Shown here piece by piece: positions 1 to 5,758 of a stretch of DNA of 14,131 bases. Under the pieces are notes generated by a model. It worked only from the letters and a program-made list of their open reading frames with translations. It did not search any database and was not told where the DNA came from. The position numbers were made by a program, and so were the translations under genes. Source of the stretch: an uncultured Porphyromonadaceae bacterium (lineage in GTDB: Bacteria > Bacteroidota > Bacteroidia > Bacteroidales > Muribaculaceae); the NCBI GenBank assembly GCA_900555915.1, contig USNC01000007.1, positions 1-14,131 of the forward strand. The letters run 5' to 3'. Numbering within the stretch: the first letter of the stretch is position 1; every line of letters starts with the position of its first letter.

Positions 1-117
1 CCGCTGGGTATCAGAAGGCTTGAACGCCTTCCCGGTGGAATGGGGATGATGGCCGACGATGTGCTCGCCGCCGTTTATTCTGCCTTGATTATCACAGTTG
101 TCATCATCATGATATAA
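1..117 (+). CDS. PgpA-family lipid phosphatase, 3' end only (candidate phosphatidylinositol-phosphate phosphatase)
   Basis: Frame 1 is open from the first base to a TAA at 115-117 and encodes the last 38 residues of a protein that begins outside the window. The tail reads PLGIRRLERLPGG, then MGMMADDVLAAVYSAL, then a hydrophobic end. This matches the C-terminus of phosphatidylglycerophosphatase A (family pattern: P-I-R-x-x-D, G-G-x-G-I-M-x-D-D, A-G), including the paired aspartates before the last membrane helix. PgpA enzymes remove the phosphate from phosphatidylglycerol phosphate. In Bacteroides inositol-lipid clusters a PgpA-like enzyme instead dephosphorylates phosphatidylinositol phosphate, and the downstream genes make that role more likely here. 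That substrate is inferred, and the rest of the gene is not visible. The next gene starts 19 bp downstream. Confidence 0.75.
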   Translation, partial: PLGIRRLERLPGGMGMMADDVLAAVYSALIITVVIIMI

Positions 118-136
118 TTTTACTGCATACCTGACC

Positions 137-709
137 ATGAATACAGACAATAACAATCCATCCGAGTCGAATATCGACAGGAAAGCCAAGGCTGTCGGCA
201 AGAAATTGCTTGAGAGCAAGTCGCTTGTCCCAACGTTCCTACGGTCGGCTGTCTCAAGCCAGGCCTCGGGCTGGGTCGATTTCGGTGTGGGTTTCATAAT
301 GTTCGCCTGGGTTTTCAATCACCATCTGTCGTGGCTTGCCACTGCGATCGGCGTTGTTGCGGGTGGTATAGTCAACTGCATACTGTGCTATAAGTTCACG
401 TTCAGGGCCGAGAATGTGCCCTGGAAGGCAGTGGTGGTCAAGTACGCCCTTGTATGGATCGGCAATCTCATACTGAATTCCGGAGGAACGGAGGTGGTGT
501 ATTTCTTGCTGAAGAAGCTCGATTTTCTTGAGAAAATCGGTTTCAAGCCAGCGGGCTACTACTCTGCCGCACGTCTGTTCATGTCGCTGATGGTATCCTG
601 GTTCTGGAATTTCGTGCTGCAGCGCAATTTCGTCTACAGGCCGTCGAAGTTCGACCCGTATGCCGTGAGATTCATGGACAGGTTCATACACAGGAACACG
701 GAGCGGTGA
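137..709 (+). CDS. GtrA-family small membrane protein
   Basis: This 190-residue protein has a charged N-terminal tail of about 35 residues and then four hydrophobic segments (about 45-60, 65-85, 98-116 and 140-162). The GtrA signature is visible as GGIVNCILCYKFTF (76-89), and a second family-like block is SWFWNFVLQRNFVY (154-167), the usual N-x-x-x-x-R-x-x-V/F-F pattern before the C-terminus. GtrA proteins are thought to help move lipid-linked sugars (polyprenyl-phosphate glucose) across the cytoplasmic membrane. The N- and C-terminal tails make this one longer than the common size of about 130 residues. It lies between the phosphatase and the PIP-synthase-like gene with short spacers and no terminator, so it is probably co-transcribed. 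A lipid-translocation role in inositol lipid synthesis is a guess from position. The ATG is the first good start after the upstream stop. Confidence 0.8.
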   Translation: MNTDNNNPSESNIDRKAKAVGKKLLESKSLVPTFLRSAVSSQASGWVDFGVGFIMFAWVFNHHLSWLATAIGVVAGGIVNCILCYKFTFRAENVPWKAVVVKYALVWIGNLILNSGGTEVVYFLLKKLDFLEKIGFKPAGYYSAARLFMSLMVSWFWNFVLQRNFVYRPSKFDPYAVRFMDRFIHRNTER

Positions 710-786
710 GACACGTGGAGGAAAGAATATAAATTTAATATACAGAGCGATAATTCGACAAGGTTGAATCTAAAAACAGATAATAA

Positions 787-1467
787 ATGAGCAATATAAA
801 GGAAACAGCAAAACGCATGCGGGATGCCTTGCAGCAAGGCATATACTATGTGATAAATCCTTTTGTAAGGCTGCTTATAAAAATGGGTGTCACCCCCAAT
901 ATGGTGACAACCATCGGATTCCTGGGCAATCTCGCCGCCGCCATAGTGGTGGGATATGCCTCATACCGTTCGCTTCACGACACGATGCAGTGGAGTCTGC
1001 TGACGTTGGGCGGCTGCCTGATAATAGGCTTCTCGCTCTTCGACATGCTCGACGGACAGGTGGCGCGTCTCGGCAACAGAAGCAGCCGTTTCGGCGCGTT
1101 CTATGATTCGGTGCTCGACCGCTATTGTGAGTTCCTGACGGTAGGCGCGGTGGCATATCTGATGCTTTGCCGCGGCTGGGACATCGCAGCCCTGCTCACA
1201 TTCCTCGCGCTGATGGGCTCGCTGCTGGTATCATATACCAGGGCCCGGGGTGAGGGCCTCGGAGTGGTGTGCAAGATAGGATTCATGCAGCGTCCGGAAC
1301 GGGTGGTGCTGACTGCGCTTTCGCTGATCGCCGCCGGAGTGTGCGGACAGTCAGGAAAATGCTGTTTCGACCCGTTGTGGATTGTGGCGTGGGTGATGGG
1401 GCTTATGGCTTTCTTCACCAATATGACCGCGATCGCTCGTATAAACTATCTGCGCCGTCATCTTTAA
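787..1467 (+). CDS. CDP-alcohol phosphatidyltransferase, probable phosphatidylinositol-phosphate synthase
   Basis: The 226-residue membrane protein carries the complete CDP-alcohol phosphotransferase signature: D86-x2-D89-G90-x2-A93-R94-x8-G103-x3-D107-x3-D111 (FDMLDGQVAR, then GAFYDSVLD). These aspartates bind the metal and the CDP-diacylglycerol. A later block, SYTRARGEGLG (149-159) followed by QRPERVV (168-174), resembles actinobacterial phosphatidylinositol-phosphate synthases and PgsA-type enzymes, where basic residues hold the phosphate of the incoming alcohol phosphate. The predicted reaction is CDP-diacylglycerol plus inositol 1-phosphate giving phosphatidylinositol phosphate and CMP. 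The assignment rests on the flanking PgpA-like phosphatase and AUR1-like gene. On sequence alone, phosphatidylglycerophosphate synthase cannot be excluded. The spacer to the gene before is 77 bp and to the gene after is 17 bp, consistent with an operon. Confidence 0.8.
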   Translation: MSNIKETAKRMRDALQQGIYYVINPFVRLLIKMGVTPNMVTTIGFLGNLAAAIVVGYASYRSLHDTMQWSLLTLGGCLIIGFSLFDMLDGQVARLGNRSSRFGAFYDSVLDRYCEFLTVGAVAYLMLCRGWDIAALLTFLALMGSLLVSYTRARGEGLGVVCKIGFMQRPERVVLTALSLIAAGVCGQSGKCCFDPLWIVAWVMGLMAFFTNMTAIARINYLRRHL

Positions 1468-1484
1468 TCAACTCCGGATCATCA

Positions 1485-2420
1485 ATGAATATCAGTAGAC
1501 CCACGCTTCGGGAGACTCTCTGCTGCCTCGGCGCGCTCGCCGTATGGTTTGCAGTCACTGTCCTCTTCATCGGTTTCAGGCCGGAACACATATTCCTCGC
1601 CATTCTGATAGGCGCGCTCTTTTTCGGCTCTTCGGTCACAAGAAGACTGACGGTGGCCCTATTGCCGTTCATCGCCTTCGGCATAAGCTACGACTGGATG
1701 AACCTCCTGCCTAACTACGAGGTGAACCCCGTCGACGTGCAGGGACTTTACGAGACAGAAAAATCGCTCTTCGGCATCTCAACTGCCGCCGGGGTGCTGA
1801 CTCCAAACGAGTTTTTCGCACTGCACCATGTCGCGCCTATGGACTTCATGGCCGGCATATTCTATCTTTGCTGGGTGCCGCTGCCGATTTTTTTCGGCCT
1901 CTGGCTGTATTTCTCCGGCAAGGACTACGACTATCTGCGGTTCGCTCTCGTATTTCTGCTTGTGAATCTCATAGGCTTCGCGCTATACTATGTGCACCCG
2001 GCCGCTCCGCCATGGTATGTCGCTTCCCATGGATTCGAGGCTGTGCCGGGCACTCCGGGTGAGGTGGCGGGTCTCGGTTTCTTCGACGAGATGACCGGTC
2101 TCGGCATCTTCAACGCCCTCTATGCGCGAAATGCCAATGTGTTCGCCGCAATGCCGTCGCTGCATTCCGCCTATACTTTCGTGGCATGTATCTATGCCTT
2201 CATAGCCAGCAGCAGCCGAGCCTGGAAGTTTATACTCGCCTTCGTGACGCTCGGCATCTGGTTTACCGCCGTCTACACCTCCCACCATTACATCCTCGAC
2301 GTGCTCGGCGGTATAGGTTGCTCGATTCTCGCTGTCCTTCTCTTCGAGCAAGTGCTGATGCGCATCCCCGCCTTCAGGGCATGGCTGCGCCAATATGCCG
2401 CCTACATCGGCAGGAATTGA
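1485..2420 (+). CDS. AUR1/PAP2-like inositol phosphorylceramide synthase candidate
   Basis: From the ATG at 1485 the protein is 311 residues with about six hydrophobic helices. The frame is open further upstream to 1269, but that part lies inside the preceding gene, so I chose the intergenic ATG 17 bp after its stop. The motifs are those of the AUR1-like branch of the PAP2 phosphatase/transferase superfamily: HPAAPPWY (171-178), AMPSLHSAY (222-230, His227) and YTSHHYILDVLGG (264-276, His268 and Asp272). The histidine pair and aspartate are the phosphotransfer triad. The APPWY element is characteristic of fungal Aur1, which moves phosphoinositol from phosphatidylinositol to ceramide. Directly after a PIP-synthase-like gene, the same reaction on dihydroceramide is the best inference. 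A plain lipid phosphatase is the alternative. Confidence 0.8.
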   Translation: MNISRPTLRETLCCLGALAVWFAVTVLFIGFRPEHIFLAILIGALFFGSSVTRRLTVALLPFIAFGISYDWMNLLPNYEVNPVDVQGLYETEKSLFGISTAAGVLTPNEFFALHHVAPMDFMAGIFYLCWVPLPIFFGLWLYFSGKDYDYLRFALVFLLVNLIGFALYYVHPAAPPWYVASHGFEAVPGTPGEVAGLGFFDEMTGLGIFNALYARNANVFAAMPSLHSAYTFVACIYAFIASSSRAWKFILAFVTLGIWFTAVYTSHHYILDVLGGIGCSILAVLLFEQVLMRIPAFRAWLRQYAAYIGRN

Positions 2421-2438
2421 CCCTGTCCTAACCCAAAA

Positions 2439-2462
2439 TATAAACGTATAAACATATAAACC
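2439..2462 (+). repeat. Three tandem copies of an 8-bp TATAAAC-type unit before the acyltransferase gene
   Basis: The units are TATAAACG, TATAAACA and TATAAACC, perfectly phased at 8 bp, in the 78-bp gap after the AUR1-like gene. The array runs directly into the palindrome at 2463-2490. Similar short arrays, with other units, lie at 4563-4592 and 5700-5748, also just upstream of start codons. Confidence 0.8.
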
Positions 2463-2490
2463 TCAAATTTCGCCGCAAGGCGAAATTTGA
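2463..2490 (+). repeat. Perfect 12-bp palindrome with GCAA loop, ending 8 bp before the acyltransferase ATG
   Basis: Arms TCAAATTTCGCC (2463-2474) and GGCGAAATTTGA (2479-2490) flank the tetraloop GCAA, a GNRA loop. In RNA this would be a stable hairpin ending 8 nt before the ATG at 2499, so it could affect ribosome access, or it may be a weak terminator or processing site. A near-identical copy occurs at 4591-4617 in the same position relative to asnA, so this is a dispersed element. Confidence 0.8.
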
Positions 2491-2498
2491 ATCAGCAT

Positions 2499-3380
2499 AT
2501 GACACAGGAAGAATTAGACAAATACCACGCTGAGATGCGTGAGAAATATGATGTGCACCCCGATGTGCTCAACTACGACGACATCCGCAAGATGATTCCT
2601 AAACTTGACGGACACAAGAAACTCGTAGATTGGCTTCTGCATTTCCTGCAGGTAGATGAGGTCAACAACGTCCACCGCCGCTGGTGCTCCACTCCCGGTC
2701 TGGAATTTGTGCAGCATATGGTGGAGGACGATTTCAGACTCAAACTCAGGGTAGACAACCGCGAGGTGCTCGACAATATGCCAGACGGACGGTTTATCAC
2801 CGTGTCGAATCATCCCTACGGGGCGCTCGACGGCATAACGCTGATATATCTTGTCACCCGTCGCTTCCGCGACTTCAAGGTCATGGTCAACATGATACTC
2901 AACAAGATCTCCGCCATGCGCCCAAACTTTATCGCGGTAGATGCATGGAGCAGCAACGACCCGGAGAAAAAGAAGGTGTCGGTGCAGGGCATACGCGAGG
3001 CCATACGCCAGGTGAGGGAAGGGAAGCCCCTCGGCTTTTTCCCGGCCGGTGCCATGAGCAAGATCGACATACATGGGCATCAGATCGACAGACCTTGGCA
3101 GAAATCCGTGCTCCAGATCATAGAGAAAGCAAAGGTGCCGGTGATTCCAATATATTTCCACGGCGGCAACAGCTGGTGGTGCAATTTCCTCGGTCATGCC
3201 TGCTGGCCCGCGCGTTCGCTGCGCTTGCCGGCGGAAGTGTTCAGAAAGAGAGGCAAGGAGCTGCACATCAGCATAGGGCAGCCGATCTCTGTCGAGGAGC
3301 AGATGGCTCACTCAGGCTCCGTGGAGGAACTCGGAAAGTTCCTGCGCGAGAGGACCTATGCGCTGCGTGAGATTAAATAG
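2499..3380 (+). CDS. PlsC-like lysophospholipid/amino-lipid acyltransferase
   Basis: I place the start at the ATG at 2499 (293 residues). A TTG at 2487 in the same frame would add four residues, but it lies inside the arm of a palindrome and is less likely. The acyltransferase block 1 motif is SNHPYGALDG (103-112). His105 and Asp111 are separated by five residues, the NHPxGxxDG form seen in the hemolysin/OlsA-like branch rather than the classical H-x4-D. Block 3 is FPAGAMSK (181-188), in place of FPEGTRS, again typical of that branch. A C-terminal block VPVIPIYFHGGNS (213-225) fits the fold. No signal peptide is visible, so it is probably a peripheral or monotopic membrane enzyme. It would transfer an acyl chain to a lyso-lipid; the acceptor is unknown. 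Its place between the AUR1-like and CDP-alcohol transferase genes suggests a membrane-lipid role. Confidence 0.75.
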   Translation: MTQEELDKYHAEMREKYDVHPDVLNYDDIRKMIPKLDGHKKLVDWLLHFLQVDEVNNVHRRWCSTPGLEFVQHMVEDDFRLKLRVDNREVLDNMPDGRFITVSNHPYGALDGITLIYLVTRRFRDFKVMVNMILNKISAMRPNFIAVDAWSSNDPEKKKVSVQGIREAIRQVREGKPLGFFPAGAMSKIDIHGHQIDRPWQKSVLQIIEKAKVPVIPIYFHGGNSWWCNFLGHACWPARSLRLPAEVFRKRGKELHISIGQPISVEEQMAHSGSVEELGKFLRERTYALREIK

Positions 3381-3416
3381 ACGGTCTTTTTTTTTAACCC
3401 TTTCATTTTTTTTCGC

Positions 3417-4346
3417 ATGTCTCGATTCAGACAATTCAGGGAAGAATACCGGAGCAGCCTGAAGTCGGGCGACACCGAGGAGTGGTTCGACCTGATTTTC
3501 TATCGTCCCATCGGTTTTGCATGGGCTGTATTGGCCCGTCATCTCGGCATTCATCCCAATGCAATAACAATAGCCTCGATTTTTATCGGTATCGGGGCCG
3601 GAGTGGCATTCTATTTCAACGATCTATGGATAAATGTGGTCGGGATGCTGCTTCTGATATGGGCCAACTCCTATGACAGCGCTGACGGCCAGCTCGCCAG
3701 GATGACCAAACAGTATTCGCGGCTGGGCCGAATTCTCGACGGTGTGAGCAGCGACCTCTGGTTTGTGGCAATATATGTGGCATTGTGTCTGCGTGAAAAC
3801 GAGACCTCGCCGTTCTTCATGGAGCATCATTGGAAAATCTGGGTGCTCGCAGCCATGGCCGGTCTGTGTCATGCGCAGCAGGCGGCGATGGCGGATATCT
3901 ACCGCCAGTTTCATCTCTTCTTTCTCAAGGGAAAGTCGGGTTCCGAACTTGAGGATGCCCAGGTGCTCTGGAAGAAGTTTCATGCCATGTCGTGGAGCCA
4001 TGAGTTCTTTCCAAAACTCGTGATGCTTTTTTATGCCAACTATACGCGCACTCAGGAGAGGTTCACACCGCAGATGCAGAATCTGCGCCGTGTGCTGGCC
4101 GAGAAGTATCATTCGCAGATACCCCGTTCGTTTGCGGAGAGATTCAGAGCCGGCAGCCGACCTCTGATGAAATATACTAATATATTGAGTTTCAATGTGC
4201 GGAGCTGGGCTTTGTTCATCTCAGTGCTCGTGCTTCGTATGCCATGGGTCTATTTCGCCTTCGAGATCACTGTCATGAACGTGATTCTCATCTATATGAT
4301 CGTGCGCCATGAGCGTCTATGCGTCAGGCTCCGCAAAAGCCTGTAG
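3417..4346 (+). CDS. Second CDP-alcohol phosphatidyltransferase family protein, divergent signature
   Basis: This 309-residue protein is longer than typical CDP-alcohol transferases (about 200 residues). The signature is YDSADGQLAR (86-95), then GRILDG (104-109), then VSSD (110-113): D87-x2-D90-G91-x2-A94-R95-x8-G104-x3-D108. The expected fourth aspartate at 112 is serine, and an aspartate follows at 113, so the D3-D4 spacing is x4, not x3. HLGIHPNAITI (42-52) before the motif matches the family's usual G-x-x-P-N-x-x-T block. The helical middle part (about 160-255) is polar and not seen in the first paralogue, while 260-296 is hydrophobic. Product and alcohol are unknown; a direct phosphatidylinositol synthase or another headgroup transferase are candidates. 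It starts 36 bp after the acyltransferase gene, so it is likely the last gene of the same operon. Confidence 0.75.
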   Translation: MSRFRQFREEYRSSLKSGDTEEWFDLIFYRPIGFAWAVLARHLGIHPNAITIASIFIGIGAGVAFYFNDLWINVVGMLLLIWANSYDSADGQLARMTKQYSRLGRILDGVSSDLWFVAIYVALCLRENETSPFFMEHHWKIWVLAAMAGLCHAQQAAMADIYRQFHLFFLKGKSGSELEDAQVLWKKFHAMSWSHEFFPKLVMLFYANYTRTQERFTPQMQNLRRVLAEKYHSQIPRSFAERFRAGSRPLMKYTNILSFNVRSWALFISVLVLRMPWVYFAFEITVMNVILIYMIVRHERLCVRLRKSL

Positions 4347-4380
4347 GTGATTGCCGCATAAGTCATGATATCGGCAGATT

Positions 4381-4415
4381 GCAATGTCATTTTGTTTGAA
4401 TAAAACAAAAATTGC
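4381..4415 (+). terminator. AT-rich bulged hairpin 35 bp after the lipid gene block
   Basis: TTTTGTTT (4390-4397) pairs with AAACAAAA (4403-4410) around loop GAATA. An outer stem GCAAT (4381-4385) pairs with ATTGC (4411-4415), leaving a 4-nt bulge. The position after the last gene of the block suits a transcription end. The stem is AT-rich and has no long U tract after it, so this is tentative. Confidence 0.35.
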
Positions 4416-4456
4416 TTAAATGTTGTTTATAATAATAGGGGATATGGTTGCATGAC

Positions 4457-4480
4457 TAAAGTTCTGCATCTTGAACTTTA
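4457..4480. repeat. 8-bp inverted repeat in the asnA upstream region
   Basis: TAAAGTTC (4457-4464) and GAACTTTA (4473-4480) are perfect inverted copies around an 8-nt loop. It could be a hairpin or an operator for a dimeric regulator of asnA. There is no further evidence. The rest of 4347-4562 is AT-rich and holds no open frame that I would call a gene. Confidence 0.35.
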
Positions 4481-4562
4481 TATTGATAATCTTGGTATTG
4501 AGTTGGCTTATTAAAGAATACTGATTTCAGATAATAGACCTGAGACAAACCTCAAATAAACT

Positions 4563-4592
4563 AACCTCATAACCTCATAACCTCATAACCTT
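4563..4592 (+). repeat. AACCTCAT tandem repeat (3.75 copies) before asnA
   Basis: Three exact copies of the 8-bp unit AACCTCAT (4563-4586) are followed by a partial copy AACCTT. The array runs directly into the palindrome at 4591-4617, the same arrangement as at 2439-2490. Confidence 0.85.
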
Positions 4593-4617
4593 CAAATTCC
4601 GCGAAGCGAAATTTGAA
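4591..4617 (+). repeat. Second copy of the AAATTTCGC palindrome, 14 bp before the asnA start
   Basis: Arms TTCAAATTCCGC (4591-4602) and GCGAAATTTGAA (4606-4617) surround a GAA loop, with one mismatch in the 12-bp stem. It closely matches the palindrome at 2463-2490 and ends 14 bp before the ATG at 4632. The mismatch lies in the left arm only, so the right arm is the better-conserved half. Confidence 0.8.
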
Positions 4618-4631
4618 TTAAGCAATACGAC

Positions 4632-5666
4632 ATGGCACTGATCATACCGGAAAAATATAATCGCAAACTTCTCGGCGAGACCACGGAGATTGCGATTCAG
4701 AAGATAAAAGACAGTTTTCAACGGGAACTCGCGCAGGCGCTCAACCTGCGGCGCGTGACGGCTTCCCTCTTTGTCCTTTCGGGCACCGGAATCAACGATG
4801 ACCTTAACGGAACGGAGAGTCCGGTGTCGTTCCCGATCGACTCGCTGGGCGGCAGAAAGGCCGAAGTGGTGCATTCGCTTGCAAAGTGGAAGAGGATGAA
4901 ACTGAAGGCGTATGACATTGCCCCGGGCTACGGCCTCTACACCGATATGAATGCCATACGCACATTTGAGGATCTCGACAATCTGCATTCGCTCTATGTC
5001 GACCAGTGGGACTGGGAGAAGACCATAACGGCCGATGACAGGAACCTGGCATATCTGAAAGATACGGTGAGCCGTATCTTCAAGGCGATAAAGAAAATCG
5101 AGGATGATATCTACCGCGAGTTTCCCCACATCACTCCGTGGCTTCCCGACGAGGTGCATTTCATCCATTCCGAGCAGTTGCTGCGGGAATATCCGGATCT
5201 AACGCCGAAGGAGAGGGAAAACAGGGTGGCGGAGAAATATGGAGCGGTGTTCATAATCGGCATCGGGGCTCCGCTTTCCGACGGACAGCCGCACGACGGG
5301 CGCGCACCGGACTACGATGACTGGATCTCGGTGAATGAAGACGGCTACAGAGGGCTCAACGGCGACCTTATGCTGTGGAATCCCGTGCTGAAGACCGCGT
5401 TTGAACTTTCCTCAATGGGAATACGGGTGAGTCCGGAATCGCTCCGGAAGCAACTGGAACTGCGCGGTTGTCCGGACCGTGAGGGGCTTGAGTTCCACAA
5501 GTCGCTGCTTGCCGGGGAGTTGCCTTATTCCATAGGAGGAGGCATAGGCCAGAGCCGTCTGTGCATGTATCTGCTGCAGAAGGCGCATATCGGCGAAGTG
5601 CAGGCCTCCATCTGGCCCTCCGACCAGATCGAAAGATGCGCGCGCGCCGGGATATACCTTCTCTGA
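4632..5666 (+). CDS. asnA: Aspartate--ammonia ligase (asparagine synthetase A)
   Basis: The protein is 344 residues, close to the 330 of the E. coli enzyme. AsnA makes asparagine from aspartate, ammonia and ATP in the cytoplasm and shares its fold with class II aminoacyl-tRNA synthetases. Recognisable blocks are SGTGINDDLNGTE (50-62), the substrate-binding VDQWDWEK (123-130), HDGRAPDYDDW (221-231), NGDLMLWN (243-250), and the motif-3-like GGGIGQSRLCMYLL (302-315) that holds the ATP-contacting arginine. The C-terminus ASIWPSDQ...AGIYLL agrees with the family's usual end, so the gene is complete. It begins 285 bp after the lipid block and has its own leader with a tandem repeat and a palindrome, so it is probably transcribed separately. 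Confidence 0.95.
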   Translation: MALIIPEKYNRKLLGETTEIAIQKIKDSFQRELAQALNLRRVTASLFVLSGTGINDDLNGTESPVSFPIDSLGGRKAEVVHSLAKWKRMKLKAYDIAPGYGLYTDMNAIRTFEDLDNLHSLYVDQWDWEKTITADDRNLAYLKDTVSRIFKAIKKIEDDIYREFPHITPWLPDEVHFIHSEQLLREYPDLTPKERENRVAEKYGAVFIIGIGAPLSDGQPHDGRAPDYDDWISVNEDGYRGLNGDLMLWNPVLKTAFELSSMGIRVSPESLRKQLELRGCPDREGLEFHKSLLAGELPYSIGGGIGQSRLCMYLLQKAHIGEVQASIWPSDQIERCARAGIYLL

Positions 5667-5699
5667 GCATTTTCAGACGGATGCCAGTCCCATAACCCA

Positions 5700-5748
5700 A
5701 AGCCTGAAGCCTAAAGCCTAACACCTAAAGCCTAAAGCCTAACACCTA
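5700..5748 (+). repeat. Seven tandem 7-bp units (AAGCCTA type) before the glycoside hydrolase gene
   Basis: Seven phased heptamers fill most of the 92-bp spacer: AAGCCTG, AAGCCTA, AAGCCTA, ACACCTA, AAGCCTA, AAGCCTA, ACACCTA. The last six form a perfect 21-bp duplication (5707-5727 and 5728-5748). The array ends 10 bp before the ATG at 5759. Copy-number change here would alter the spacing of any promoter or leader element. Confidence 0.9.
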
Positions 5749-5758
5749 AATAACATAC

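Noticed and set aside
1269..1484. A 72-residue upstream extension of the AUR1-like protein
   Set aside because: It overlaps the end of the PIP-synthase-like gene in another phase and lacks membrane segments. The intergenic ATG at 1485 fits the family.
2514..3311. A 265-codon open frame antisense to the acyltransferase gene
   Set aside because: It lies wholly opposite a gene with clear acyltransferase motifs, shows no recognisable domain, and is explained by codon bias in a GC-rich gene.
2684..3370. A 228-codon open frame on the plus strand in another phase of the acyltransferase gene
   Set aside because: Its translation is low-complexity and rich in Arg, Gly and Gln, with no family motif, and it overlaps the real gene completely.
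4347..4562. Small gene in the spacer before asnA
   Set aside because: No frame of useful length with a plausible start was seen; the sequence is AT-rich and dominated by hairpins.
5700..5748. Possible CRISPR array
   Set aside because: Units are 7 bp with no spacers, and no cas genes are in the window.
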